DNA of 64,000 nt from Kordia sp039026955. GTDB lineage: Bacteria > Bacteroidota > Bacteroidia > Flavobacteriales > Flavobacteriaceae. Within the stretch, counting starts at the first letter, position 1. Each line of letters begins with the position of its first letter. The stretch lies in contig JBCCLH010000024.1 of assembly GCA_039026955.1 (NCBI GenBank), positions 26,413-90,412 of the forward strand. Direction: 5' to 3'. Below the pieces are notes generated by a model. It worked only from the letters and a program-made list of their open reading frames with translations, had not been told where the DNA came from and searched no databases. Position numbers and translations under genes: made by a program. This document shows positions 8,325 through 17,690 of the stretch, piece by piece.

Positions 8325-9488
8325 ATGCCTAAAATATTAGTAATAGAAGATGAAGCTGCCATCCGCAGAGTATTGGTAAAAATCTTATCGGAAGAAAATG
8401 ATACGTATGAAGTATCAGAAGCAGAAGATGGATTGGCAGGAATTGAATTGATTAAGAAAGAAGATTACGATTTGGTATTGTGCGATATAAAAATGCCAAA
8501 AATGGATGGTGTGGAAGTGTTAGAAGCTTCTAAAAAAATAAAACCAGAAACACCTTTTGTGATGATTTCTGGACATGGCGACTTGGATACAGCTGTGAAT
8601 ACGATGCGTTTGGGAGCGTTTGACTATATTTCAAAACCGCCAGATTTAAACAGATTGCTAAATACGGTTCGTAATGCACTTGATAAGAAAGAATTGGTTG
8701 TTGAAAATAAGCGATTGAAAAAGAAAGTCAGCAAAAACTACGAAATGATCGGAACTTCGGATGCGATTCAGCAGATTAAAGATATGATCGAAAAAGTAGC
8801 TCCGACAGATGCGCGTGTTTTGATTACAGGACCGAATGGAACAGGAAAAGAATTGGTTTCGCATTGGTTACACCAAAAAAGTGATCGTAGCAAAGGACCG
8901 ATGATTGAAGTAAACTGTGCGGCGATTCCAAGCGAATTGATCGAAAGTGAATTGTTTGGTCACGTAAAAGGAGCATTTACAAGCGCGAATAAAGACAGAG
9001 CCGGAAAGTTTGAAGCGGCAAATGGCGGAACGATTTTCCTAGATGAGATTGGAGATATGAGTCTGTCAGCACAAGCCAAAGTATTGCGCGCATTACAAGA
9101 AAGCAGAGTGCAACGTGTCGGAAGTGATAAAGATATCAAGGTAAATGTACGTGTGATTGCTGCGACCAATAAAGACTTGAAAAAGGAAATTGAAGACGGA
9201 AAATTCCGTGAAGATTTATACCACAGATTGGCTGTAATTCTCATCAAAGTTCCTGCGTTAAACGATCGTAGAGATGATATTCCATTATTGATCAATCATT
9301 TTGCAAAGAAAATTGCGAATGAGCAAGGAAACGCACCAAAGAAATTTTCTGATAAAGCGATCAAGCTTTTACAAGAATACGATTGGACAGGAAACATCCG
9401 AGAGCTTCGAAATGTGATTGAACGTTTGATTATTCTTGGTGGAAAAGAAGTCACTGAACAAGATGTGAAGTTGTTTGCGACGAAATAA
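8325..9488 (+). CDS. NtrC-type sigma-54 response regulator lacking a C-terminal HTH
   Basis: A 387-residue protein. The receiver domain has D54 as phosphoacceptor and K104. The AAA+ domain has Walker A GPNGTGKE (169-176) and Walker B TIFLDE (236-241). The sigma-54 contact loop reads GAFTSA (216-221) rather than GAFTGA. The protein ends at GGKEVTEQDVKLFATK, just where a Fis-type helix-turn-helix would begin, so DNA binding is not obvious. No histidine kinase lies beside it. I recall this short form from other Bacteroidetes. Confidence 0.9.
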   Translation: MPKILVIEDEAAIRRVLVKILSEENDTYEVSEAEDGLAGIELIKKEDYDLVLCDIKMPKMDGVEVLEASKKIKPETPFVMISGHGDLDTAVNTMRLGAFDYISKPPDLNRLLNTVRNALDKKELVVENKRLKKKVSKNYEMIGTSDAIQQIKDMIEKVAPTDARVLITGPNGTGKELVSHWLHQKSDRSKGPMIEVNCAAIPSELIESELFGHVKGAFTSANKDRAGKFEAANGGTIFLDEIGDMSLSAQAKVLRALQESRVQRVGSDKDIKVNVRVIAATNKDLKKEIEDGKFREDLYHRLAVILIKVPALNDRRDDIPLLINHFAKKIANEQGNAPKKFSDKAIKLLQEYDWTGNIRELRNVIERLIILGGKEVTEQDVKLFATK

Positions 9489-9495
9489 TAAAAAT

Positions 9496-9530
9496 AAAAA
9501 TGCCAGCTTTAATTGCTGGCATTTTTATTT
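9496..9530 (+). terminator. Strong rho-independent terminator
   Basis: A perfect 12-bp stem, AAAAATGCCAGC (9496-9507) with GCTGGCATTTTT (9515-9526), a 7-base loop and a T-rich tail. It closes the 5235-9488 operon. Confidence 0.9.
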
Positions 9531-9584
9531 TTAATGTGTCAATTTGAAAATGTACTAATTTGAAAATTTTACAGATACGATTAC

Positions 9585-10625
9585 CTATTGTCTTTGCAAC
9601 CACTCTTCAATAGCATCTAAAAATCCTTCACAGCGCTTATACGGTAACTTGTTATCTTGGAATTCGTAGAAACCACCTGTTTCGCATTCAAGAATGTTAT
9701 GATTGCAATTTGGGAATGATTGTATTGCTAGCTGTGTATTTTTTGCCAATGTCTTTTCGTATAATGCTTTGGTTTTTTTCCAATCGACGTTCATATCCGT
9801 TTCGCCAAATAATGCTAAAACAGGACAGTGTATGTTGGACAAAATCGATTCAAAATCATTCACAATAATTGGCAATCCTGTTGCTACATCCAGTTTTTCT
9901 TTCATAAATGTCTTTTGATATGCGTAATATTCTGCTTCTGTCATTACGTGACCATTATTAAATCGCGATAGAAAAGCATTCTTTCTCAGATTCTGTGTGG
10001 CATTCATGGCACGTTCATAGCTGCCGCCTGAATGATGAATTTTTATCGCCTGTTTCCATTCGCTCAAAAGTAACTTGATAGAATCTTTCGGTGTTCCGTT
10101 GATGCGTAAATTTTGTTCAAATAAATAACCAAAGTTTTCTTTATCATCCACACCACTTACTGAAATCCAAAACTCAATATCTTTATATTGATTGATCACA
10201 ATGGGATTGACCCAAGTCGCGCGACTTCCACCATACAAACCAATGGTTTTATAACCTGGAATTTTCTTTTCTTTTAAAGTTTTAATTGCTACAATGGTTT
10301 CGTCAGCGCTATTATACACTGATTGGTTGTTATTGAATGTACCGCCACTTTTTCCACATCCCATTTTGTCCCACATATATGTGGTATAGCCTGCTTTTAC
10401 GATGCGTTCTCTGATATCGGAATACCAATTCTGTGCAACAGCATTCGTTTTCCCTGATCCGTGAATGATCAATACAATTCCTTTGGATTCTTGATTTGTT
10501 GGAGTATTTAGGACACCATTTAGTACAATACCTTCAAATTTGAAATCTAACATTTGTCTATTGCTTTGTGCATGTAAGTTGGTTGCAATTAAAACCAGTA
10601 TAAATAGTATGATGCTTCTCTTCAT
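9585..10625 (-). CDS. Secreted alpha/beta hydrolase
   Basis: A 346-residue protein with a cleavable signal peptide (MKRSIILFILVLIATNLHAQ). The oxyanion strand is GIVLIIHGSGKTNAVAQNW, the nucleophile elbow GLYGGSRA (G-x-x-G-G-S), the acid region VLALFGETDMNVDW, and the likely catalytic His is in PNCNHNILECE. It resembles the acyl-peptidase/dienelactone-hydrolase family, so it is probably a periplasmic esterase or peptidase of unknown substrate. It is monocistronic. Confidence 0.85.
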   Translation of the reverse strand: MKRSIILFILVLIATNLHAQSNRQMLDFKFEGIVLNGVLNTPTNQESKGIVLIIHGSGKTNAVAQNWYSDIRERIVKAGYTTYMWDKMGCGKSGGTFNNNQSVYNSADETIVAIKTLKEKKIPGYKTIGLYGGSRATWVNPIVINQYKDIEFWISVSGVDDKENFGYLFEQNLRINGTPKDSIKLLLSEWKQAIKIHHSGGSYERAMNATQNLRKNAFLSRFNNGHVMTEAEYYAYQKTFMKEKLDVATGLPIIVNDFESILSNIHCPVLALFGETDMNVDWKKTKALYEKTLAKNTQLAIQSFPNCNHNILECETGGFYEFQDNKLPYKRCEGFLDAIEEWLQRQ

Positions 10626-10691
10626 GTTCTCTTTACTTGAAAGTTAATTTTTTCGTTTTCAGAGTAAAGAGATTGGTTTTTTAGAAATGTT

Positions 10692-10730
10692 ACAGTTGAG
10701 AGCAAAAAAATACCAGCTTTGATTGCTAGC
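10692..10730. terminator. Degenerate copy of the 9496 terminator
   Basis: The words ACCAGC, TTTGATT and GCTAGC between A and T runs resemble the 9496-9526 hairpin (ATGCCAGC, TTTAATT, GCTGGCAT), but the stem is broken. It lies upstream of the minus-strand hydrolase, where no plus-strand gene ends. Confidence 0.35.
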
Positions 10731-10886
10731 TTTTTTTTGTTTGTTAATTTGTGGATTCGTGGATTTGGGAGTTTCTAATCTTTAGTTTAATTTCTATGAC
10801 AGAAGCGAGTAATTTCTATAAAAATATCGGAAAAGTCTATTTGTTCTTTTTTGTCACGAATACACGGGTTGTCTTTTTATTGAAAT

Positions 10887-11005
10887 AACGTCAGTTCGAG
10901 TGGCGAAACCGTGATTCGTTGTATCGAGAACTACTCAGAAACACTTGTTTTCCAAGTACTTCTCGATACGATTTTTCGTCCCTCAAAATCACTCGAAGTG
11001 ACGTT
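10887..11005. repeat. R3 nested inverted-repeat element
   Basis: The outer arms AACGTCAGTTCGAGTG (10887-10902) and CACTCGAAGTGACGTT (10990-11005) pair at 15 of 16 positions. The inner arms GTATCGAGAA (10921-10930) and TTCTCGATAC (10960-10969) pair perfectly. It is the main content of the 541-base gap 10626-11166. The gap also holds an 8-mer-like stretch near 10741-10775, and at 11090-11160 words such as AGCGAAGCG and AGCGTAAGCG that recur in the terminal array at 63.3-64 kb. Confidence 0.7.
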
Positions 11006-11166
11006 TTTTTAATGTAATAATATTTTATTCAAAGATAAATTTTGCTTTGATTTAGACAGATTGCCACGTCGCTGTGCTTCTCGAAAAGACGTATCAAACA
11101 TGTCTAAAATCTAACAGCGAAGCGGTCTAAAGCGTAAGCGTTTCTAAAAGCAACAGCGCGTCTAAC

Positions 11167-13095
11167 CTACTTCAACACCGTAAACTCAATCTTAGAATCA
11201 TTAAAAACCGTATGTGTCTGATTTTGGAAATCTTCTTCTTTGGCTTTGTAAATGTTTGGTACGAACGTTTGTGGATTTAAATCAATCAATGGAAACCAAG
11301 TGCTTTGTACTTGAATCTGTAGTTTGTGCCCTTTTTTAAACGTGTGATACACATCTTGCAACTTGATATTTACCGCTGTCTTTTTATTCGGCACAAATGG
11401 TTCTGGATTTTCAAAACTGTTACGAAAACGTCCGCGCATTACTTCACTGCGCACCATTAAATGATAATTACTCATCTTTAAATGATCTTGCATGCCTTCT
11501 TCCTGCTCTTTCGCGTCTGGCGGATGTACATCGACTACTTTTACAACCCAATCCGCATCGGTTCCCGTAGTTGCCACTTTGAGTTGCGCTAGAATATCAC
11601 CTGCTAATGTAAAATCTTCTTTCAATACTTCCGTTTCAAAGATCAATACATCTGGGCGACGTGCTGCAAATCGCTGATCGTCAGTCATATATTTTCTTGG
11701 CGTAAATACTGTTTTGATGTCTTCCGAATATGGAACAGGACGTTTTAAATCACTGACAAATACTTCTTTTGTATTTCCGTTTTTAGTCGTAGACAACTCT
11801 TGATCTGCATTCAAATACATATCTTGTTTTGTAGCATTTGCTGGTGGCCAACTGTCGTAACTACTCCACTTTTTCTTTCCAGAATCAAAAACATACGCTT
11901 CTGGCAATCCTGTATTTTTACTTCCATCGCCTTTTAAGAAATGATTGAAGAATTTCGTTTCCACATCACGCTGAAAATTTAACGAGATAGAATCTCCAAA
12001 ATAATAATTTCCGACAAAATTTTTCACGTCACTTCTCGCCCATCTTCCGTGATCCCACGGTCCAAAAACCATCGTGTTATAGTTTTCTGGATTGTACTTT
12101 TCGATCGTTTTATAGGTTTCAAACGGACCGTATAAATCTTCTGCATCAAAAAATCCGCCGACAATCATCGTCGCAACCGAAGACTTTATATTTTTTAAAT
12201 TCTGAATCAAGCCTTTAGGTTTCCAAACGCTGTCGTAGTTTGGATGATCGATAATTTCTTTCCAAAAAACATCATCAATTTGATCGGATTTCGACGTAAT
12301 CACATTGTCCAGCTTTTCATATTCAAAAAAGTGATTCAGATTGCTCAACGGCCCCGCATCTAAAAAGAATTGATATTGATCTTTCGTTCCTAAATCTGGT
12401 AATTTATACCAAGCAGCATCTTTCGGTACATCTTTCATCGTTCCAAATAAAGAAACCGCTCTAAAATAGCTTAACAAAAACGCGCCATTATGATGAAAAT
12501 CGTCAAAAAAGAAATCGCCAATACAGGCTTGTGGAGACGCTGCTTTCAACGCAGGATGTGCATCAACAGTAGAATAAGTGGAGTAGAATCCAGGATACGA
12601 AATTCCCCACGTTCCGACTTTTCCATTGTTATTTTCCACATTGTTCACCAACCATTCAATCGTATCATAGGTATCGGACGATTCGTCAATTTGCGTGTTA
12701 TCTGTTTTGTTTGGAATGTACGCACGCATATTATCGTACACGCCTTCACTCATCCAACGTCCGCGCACATCTTGATATACAAAAATGTTTCCTTCTTTCA
12801 TCAAATGCACATTGGGACCAATTCTTCTTCTAAATTTATCTTCTCCATACGGTCGGCAACTGTACGGCGTTCGCATCATTAAAATTGGATAGGTTTGGCT
12901 TTTATCTTTTGGGGAATAAATGGTGGTGTGCAATTTAATTCCGTCACGCATTTCAATCGTAACTTCCTGTTTGTCATAATGATCCTGCACGTATGTATCT
13001 TTTGCTTGTGTAGTCTCTTTATCTTTTGTGGTAGTTTTGGTACAAGCGGTTAGTAGAAATGCGAGTACCAGTGTAATTTTAAAAAAGGTTTTCAT
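11167..13095 (-). CDS. CocE/NonD family hydrolase lipoprotein (X-Pro dipeptidyl-peptidase-like)
   Basis: I start it at MKTFFKITLVLAFLLTAC, a lipoprotein signal, rather than the in-frame ATG 45 bases upstream. The mature protein (about 620 residues) has the S15-like catalytic domain with VQDVRGRWMSEG and the nucleophile elbow GTWGISYPGFYS. The downstream GPWDHGRWARS probably holds the catalytic His, and a jelly-roll C-terminal domain follows (from about YMTDDQRFAARRPDVLIF). Relatives cleave acyl esters, glutaryl amides or X-Pro peptides. Anchored at the envelope, it probably acts on peptides or esters; the substrate is not decidable. Confidence 0.9.
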   Translation of the reverse strand: MKTFFKITLVLAFLLTACTKTTTKDKETTQAKDTYVQDHYDKQEVTIEMRDGIKLHTTIYSPKDKSQTYPILMMRTPYSCRPYGEDKFRRRIGPNVHLMKEGNIFVYQDVRGRWMSEGVYDNMRAYIPNKTDNTQIDESSDTYDTIEWLVNNVENNNGKVGTWGISYPGFYSTYSTVDAHPALKAASPQACIGDFFFDDFHHNGAFLLSYFRAVSLFGTMKDVPKDAAWYKLPDLGTKDQYQFFLDAGPLSNLNHFFEYEKLDNVITSKSDQIDDVFWKEIIDHPNYDSVWKPKGLIQNLKNIKSSVATMIVGGFFDAEDLYGPFETYKTIEKYNPENYNTMVFGPWDHGRWARSDVKNFVGNYYFGDSISLNFQRDVETKFFNHFLKGDGSKNTGLPEAYVFDSGKKKWSSYDSWPPANATKQDMYLNADQELSTTKNGNTKEVFVSDLKRPVPYSEDIKTVFTPRKYMTDDQRFAARRPDVLIFETEVLKEDFTLAGDILAQLKVATTGTDADWVVKVVDVHPPDAKEQEEGMQDHLKMSNYHLMVRSEVMRGRFRNSFENPEPFVPNKKTAVNIKLQDVYHTFKKGHKLQIQVQSTWFPLIDLNPQTFVPNIYKAKEEDFQNQTHTVFNDSKIEFTVLK

Positions 13096-13247
13096 CTGTG
13101 ATTTTCTATTTTCAATTTTCGTCAGATGGAATTCACCCACAAAATTTAAGTTTTTGCCTAAATTTTATCAGAGTTCATTTCATTTGGTTGTAGTTCGTAT
13201 TTTTTTAATGTCTAAATTTACAAATTATTAATCGCTATTAAATCAGA

Positions 13248-14006
13248 ATGAGAAGAATCCTATGTATTTTAACGTTTGCGCTTGTTATTGTTAGTTGTGA
13301 AATGAAGGCGACGAAAGAAGCAGCTACAACAACACAAACTAAGGAGAAAGCAACCACAAAAAAGCAATTCCCAAAGCTTGAACCGAATCGATATAATGTT
13401 GGATTCCTGATTATGGATGGTGTGTATAATACTGAACTCACAGCACCGTATGATATTTTTCAACACACGATTTTCCGTGAAAATATCAAAGCGATGAATG
13501 TGTTTACAATTGCTAATACTGACACTCCTGTGACTACGTTTGAAGGCATGCGCATTCTGCCAGATTTCAATTATTTGAAAGACCCTTTGCCTAGGATTGA
13601 TATTCTCGTTGTTCCAAGTGCGGAACATCATTTGGATACCGATTTGGAAGACGAAAAAATGATTGCTTTTGTGCAAAAAGTAGATAAAGAAGCAAAATTC
13701 ATCACTTCGCACTGCGACGGTGCTTTTGTTTTAGCCAAAGCTGGATTGTTAGACAATGTCGCTTCTACCACCTTTCCTAGTGATATTGAAAAGATGCGTA
13801 AAATGTTTCCGAAATTAGACATCAGAGACAATACTTTATTTGTCCACGATGGAAAATATATCACCTCCGCTGGTGGTGCAAAATCCTTTGAAGCTGCGTT
13901 GTATTTGTGTGAACATTTGTATGGAAAAGATATTGCTAAAAGTCTCGCAGGCGGATTGGTGATTGATTGGACGTTGGATGGTTATCCGCATACGGTTGTT
14001 GAGTAG
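13248..14006 (+). CDS. DJ-1/PfpI family lipoprotein
   Basis: A 252-residue class I glutamine-amidotransferase-like protein. Its lipoprotein signal MRRILCILTFALVIVSC places the lipid Cys at 17, which is unusual for this normally cytoplasmic family. The conserved nucleophile elbow is TSHCDGAFVLAKAGLLD with Cys156. YITSAGGAKSFEAALYLCE is the usual late motif, as in isonitrile hydratase and AraC-fused PfpI domains. No DNA-binding domain is present. It is divergent from the hydrolase at 13095 with a 152-base gap. Confidence 0.85.
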   Translation: MRRILCILTFALVIVSCEMKATKEAATTTQTKEKATTKKQFPKLEPNRYNVGFLIMDGVYNTELTAPYDIFQHTIFRENIKAMNVFTIANTDTPVTTFEGMRILPDFNYLKDPLPRIDILVVPSAEHHLDTDLEDEKMIAFVQKVDKEAKFITSHCDGAFVLAKAGLLDNVASTTFPSDIEKMRKMFPKLDIRDNTLFVHDGKYITSAGGAKSFEAALYLCEHLYGKDIAKSLAGGLVIDWTLDGYPHTVVE

Positions 14007-14010
14007 GATA

Positions 14011-14137
14011 TTGGATATTGGATCTTGGGTATTTTTTGTTGATTTGTTGATTTGTTGATGCGTTAATTTGTTGATTTGTAAAGACTAATCACTATTTCCT
14101 AGTCCCTAATCCCTAATCCCTAATCCCTAATCCCTAA
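14011..14137. repeat. Tandem 7- and 8-base arrays, including five TCCCTAA units
   Basis: From 14011 a GGATATT-like heptad array is followed by a degenerate TTGATTTG octamer array. At 14103-14137 there are five perfect TCCCTAA heptamers. The last heptamer overlaps the stop codon (14134-14136) of the minus-strand symporter gene. Confidence 0.8.
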
Positions 14138-15681
14138 AAAAATGTTTTTCCCCGAATCGCTGTCAAATACCGCTGCAATTCTTCCTTAACTTTTGGTGCC
14201 AAAATATACAATCCGATCATGTTGGGTACTAGCATCGAAAAGACCATAGCATCTGCAAAATCGATCACTGATTGTAAGCTTGCGGCTGCGCCAATGACAA
14301 CAAACACACAGAAAATAGTTTTGTAAATGTATTCGGCTTTTTTACTGCGTCCAAAGAGATATGACCACGCTTGATGTCCGTAATACGACCATGAAATCAT
14401 AGACGAAAACGCAAATAGAATCACAGCAACTGTTAACACATACGGAAACCATGAGATGCCACTTTCTAACGCATTTGAGGTGAGAATGGCGCCTTGTTCG
14501 TATGAAACGGCAGTTCCAACAGTAATTTGCCCTGTAATTATCAAAACGAGTGCTGTCATGGTGCAAACGACCACAGTATCGATAAAAGGTTCTAACAGTG
14601 CTACCAAACCTTCACTCGCAGCATAGTTGGTTTTTACGGCGGAATGTGCAATAGACGAAGAACCAATGCCTGCTTCATTGGAAAAAGCTGCCCGTTTGAA
14701 TCCTTGAATCATCACACCGATGAAACCGCCTGCCACACCTTCGTAACTAAGCGCTCCGTTGAAAATTTCACTAAATGCGGCGGGAATCCTTTCATAATTG
14801 ATTCCTAAAATGATGAGAATCGCAAGTACATAAATTGCGACCATGACAGGAACAATTTTATCCGTAACACTAGCTATTTTTTTGATACCGCCAATAATCA
14901 CGATTCCCACAAAGGTTGCCATGATGATTCCAAACAACCAACCTTTTCCGTAAAATAGACTTTCCTCACCGCCTGTGACATATTGAAATAATTGAAATGC
15001 TTGATTGACCTGAAACATGTTTCCGCCACCAAATGATCCGCCGATACACATCAAAGCAAACACAACTGCTAAAACTTTTCCTAGACGTTTCAATCCTTTT
15101 TCCTGTAATCCTTTGCGCAAATAGTACATCGGTCCGCCAAATACGACTCCGTTTTCATCTACTTCTCTGTATTTAACGCCAAGTGTACATTCTACAAATT
15201 TGGACGCCATTCCTAAGAATCCGACTAAAATCATCCAAAAGGTTGCGCCCGGTCCGCCAATAGAAAGTGCAATGGCGACACCTGCAATATTTCCGAGTCC
15301 GACTGTAGCTGATAAGGCTGCTGTAAGCGCTTGAAAGTGGTAAACTTCGCCTTCTTTGTTTATTCCCGTTGTTGATTTCTGTGTAGTTTCCAAATCATCA
15401 TAATCGCCTTTTACTACTTTAATCGCCGTAAAGAATCCGCGGAGATTGATAAGCTTGAAATAGATGGTAAAATAACTGGCACCAACAAGCAACACAATCA
15501 AAACCCATGGAATTCCTACTTCGTCTGTGATGGGAATTTCTGCAAAAATAGCATCAGTAAACCAACTGGTTGCATTCCTAAAATTTTCATTGATTCGTTC
15601 GTCTAAAGATGGCGAAGTTTCTTGTGCTATTCCGATAATTGGCAATAAAAGACTCAGAAAAAGTATTCGTGTAGATTTCAT
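14134..15681 (-). CDS. Alanine or glycine:cation symporter, AGCS family
   Basis: A 515-residue sodium-coupled amino acid symporter. A signal-like first helix (MKSTRILFLSLLLPIIGIAQ) is followed by about ten further membrane helices. Family signatures are ALTAALSATVGLGNIAGVA, GGPMYYLRKGL, and the GFKRAAFSNEAGIGSSSIAH loop at about 330-349. It imports alanine or glycine with Na+ at the inner membrane. It is transcribed alone, and its 3' end sits in the heptad array. Confidence 0.95.
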   Translation of the reverse strand: MKSTRILFLSLLLPIIGIAQETSPSLDERINENFRNATSWFTDAIFAEIPITDEVGIPWVLIVLLVGASYFTIYFKLINLRGFFTAIKVVKGDYDDLETTQKSTTGINKEGEVYHFQALTAALSATVGLGNIAGVAIALSIGGPGATFWMILVGFLGMASKFVECTLGVKYREVDENGVVFGGPMYYLRKGLQEKGLKRLGKVLAVVFALMCIGGSFGGGNMFQVNQAFQLFQYVTGGEESLFYGKGWLFGIIMATFVGIVIIGGIKKIASVTDKIVPVMVAIYVLAILIILGINYERIPAAFSEIFNGALSYEGVAGGFIGVMIQGFKRAAFSNEAGIGSSSIAHSAVKTNYAASEGLVALLEPFIDTVVVCTMTALVLIITGQITVGTAVSYEQGAILTSNALESGISWFPYVLTVAVILFAFSSMISWSYYGHQAWSYLFGRSKKAEYIYKTIFCVFVVIGAAASLQSVIDFADAMVFSMLVPNMIGLYILAPKVKEELQRYLTAIRGKTFF

Positions 15682-15783
15682 CTGTTCATTTTTTTGATTG
15701 ATCCAAAGATGACATACTATACTGTACTACAAAAGGTTACGCAGTGCTGTTTTTAATTTTCAAATTGGTTAAGTATGTGATTA

Positions 15784-16161
15784 AGTAGTGCGTTGTAAGT
15801 ATTTGACGATGATTCCAATTTGTCCCAAATGATAGATGTCTTGATGCAACATATTATTGATCAAAAAGTTATACGGATAGTATCCTTTAAAATCAGTATC
15901 GTAGTATGTTTGTTAAAGAAATGCATCGTCTTTTTCTTTTAATAATGAGATGAGTGCTGTGAGACTATTGTCATAAACTGATTTGATCGCCTTCCAGCTT
16001 TTTGGTTGTAACTTTTCGTTTGTGAGCCAATTTTCTTCACAGTCGTCTGTTTTACTTCCTGTTCCGTTTTTATTTTGAGAATGGCTTCTTCTCGCTATTA
16101 AGTAAGATGTGAAATAATATGATTTATGATACTCATGTCGGGAAGGATTTACGCGCCACAT
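15784..16161 (-). pseudogene. Decayed DinB-family gene
   Basis: One frame reads EENWLTNEKLQPKSWKAIKS and continues to KEKDDAFL, then an in-frame TAA (15913-15915). The same frame goes on with QTYYDTDFKGYYPYNFLINN and LHQDIYHLGQIGIIVKYLQ to a stop at 15781-15783. The H-x-x-Y-H-x-x-Q-I pattern is the DinB/DUF664 metal-site ending. The N-terminal half of the four-helix bundle is missing and the open part starts inside the neighbouring regulator gene. This is a truncated remnant with one nonsense mutation. Confidence 0.7.
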
Positions 16162-17285
16162 TCAATCGTAGCAAATGGAAGCAAGTTGTTTTCAATAGCG
16201 TATTCAATGAGTTGTTCTTTTCCGCCTGAACCACTGATATTAAGTATTTTTTTGATTTGATAGATATGTGCCTGAAAACCATCTACGCTGATGTGCATGG
16301 CTTCCGCAATTTCTGTGTATGATTTTTTCTTCCCGCACACGCCCAAGTTTGCCAATACTTCTTTTTGTCGATCAGAAAGGATGATTTTAGAAGCTTCTTG
16401 CAATTCGGACACTTTTTGTGCTTGTCGTTTTAATTTTTTAGTTAAGGATTGGATGGTATCTAAGTGACTTTCATTCGCGATTTGCAATTTTTCATTTTCC
16501 ATATACAAAGTATTACGTTCTGCTTCTAGCAATACAAATTCAGATTGTTGTTGTTCTTTTTCGGAGAGAAACTTCCAACTGTATAATAAAATAGAAAACA
16601 GTAGAATAAAGATAAATTTAAACGAAATCGCAGTAATGACGCCGAGCAAACTCCAATTCGCAGCACTTACATGATCAGCAACATATGCATACGGAATGAT
16701 TCTGTGGGAAACCGCAATAACGATCAACACGAACAAAGAAAAACACGGCAAGTACATGAATCGCATGTTTCGATTGATGAAAGCACTGTTTAATTCATAC
16801 AATAAGGCCAACGCGACTACGAGTGAAATCGGGATATCAATCAGCCAAATAAAACTGCTGCTGATATCAGGATTGGTGTAGGAAGTCGCAATGAAAACAA
16901 AGGCAATCATACTAAAAATTCCGCCATACAACATCACAAATTCCTTCACTGAAAAGCGTTCCACGATCCGTACGACCATGTTTCGCTTGTTTTGATGTTC
17001 AATAGATGGCAGCGATAATAAGATAAAAAGTGAATTGATCAAGGAAATAAAAACGCCCCAATACACCAACCATTTCGCCTGTGTAGCTACTTCAAAATAT
17101 TTGGTGGCAACCAATGTAACCAACGCGCCAATTCCCCATGCAAAAATCGCCAAACCGAACCATTTGATGCCGCCGATGGTGTTCAGACTTTGTCGTTTTC
17201 GCTCTTTGTCGTAAATCCGTTGTATCACGAATGCCGTCAGCAAGCAAACCAAAGCCGTTACAATAGAATCTATGTGCGCGTACAT
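16149..17285 (-). CDS. Membrane-bound LuxR-type transcriptional regulator
   Basis: About 378 residues from MYAHIDSIV; an in-frame ATG lies 63 bases upstream. Seven or eight hydrophobic helices fill residues 1-240. A coiled coil follows (LEAERNTLYMENEKLQIANE) and then a C-terminal LuxR helix-turn-helix: SDRQKEVLANLGVCGKKKSY and TEIAEAMHISVDGFQAHIYQ. It probably senses a membrane or extracellular signal and regulates transcription directly. It borders the first RiPP precursor island, all on the same strand, so local control is plausible but unproven. Confidence 0.85.
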   Translation of the reverse strand: MYAHIDSIVTALVCLLTAFVIQRIYDKERKRQSLNTIGGIKWFGLAIFAWGIGALVTLVATKYFEVATQAKWLVYWGVFISLINSLFILLSLPSIEHQNKRNMVVRIVERFSVKEFVMLYGGIFSMIAFVFIATSYTNPDISSSFIWLIDIPISLVVALALLYELNSAFINRNMRFMYLPCFSLFVLIVIAVSHRIIPYAYVADHVSAANWSLLGVITAISFKFIFILLFSILLYSWKFLSEKEQQQSEFVLLEAERNTLYMENEKLQIANESHLDTIQSLTKKLKRQAQKVSELQEASKIILSDRQKEVLANLGVCGKKKSYTEIAEAMHISVDGFQAHIYQIKKILNISGSGGKEQLIEYAIENNLLPFATIECGA

Positions 17286-17396
17286 GTTTTTGTTATTGAT
17301 TGATGTTTTAAAGGTACTTAAAAATAAAAAAGGAACACGATAAAGCATTCCTTTTCATTATAATTTCTATTGTAAAATCAATATGAAACTCCCTGT

Positions 17397-17558
17397 TTAG
17401 AGTCCAAAAGTATCTTGTGGATCGCAATCACATTCCGACATTTTACACCAACAGCTTGTTTGCGACGGATCTGTTCCGCCTTTTACATGTTCTATGATGT
17501 GAAATGAAGAAATTGTGTTTTTCTTAAATGTCAAATTTTTAATACTTTGTTTTTTCAT
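17397..17558 (-). CDS. GG-leader RiPP precursor 1 (lanthipeptide-like)
   Basis: A 53-residue peptide starting at the second ATG (MKKQSIKNLTFKKNTISSF), as in its paralogues, where the ATG follows the leader AAAAAATCAAAATC. The leader has the island motif M-K-K-x-x-I-K-x-L-x-F/L-x-K-x-x-I-S and ends in KGG. The core after GG has four cysteines spaced C-x-C-x4-C-x-C plus Ser/Thr, the spacing also seen in the gene at 17791. It fits Bacteroidetes class I lanthipeptide-type precursors, but no modifying enzyme is nearby. Confidence 0.75.
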   Translation of the reverse strand: MKKQSIKNLTFKKNTISSFHIIEHVKGGTDPSQTSCWCKMSECDCDPQDTFGL

Positions 17559-17690
17559 GATTTTGATTTTTTGGTTAAACATCCATAAAGTACAAAATCA
17601 AAAAAGGAACACCAAATGGTATTCCTAAGTATATTTTTGCGTATCAGCACAACAACTAGCTTAGTATTGTAAAGAATTTTAATGTAAAAA

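Noticed and set aside
14103..14137. Telomere-like TCCCTAA repeats
   Set aside because: Only five units inside a circular-type gene context, matching other heptad arrays of different sequence; no sign of a chromosome end.
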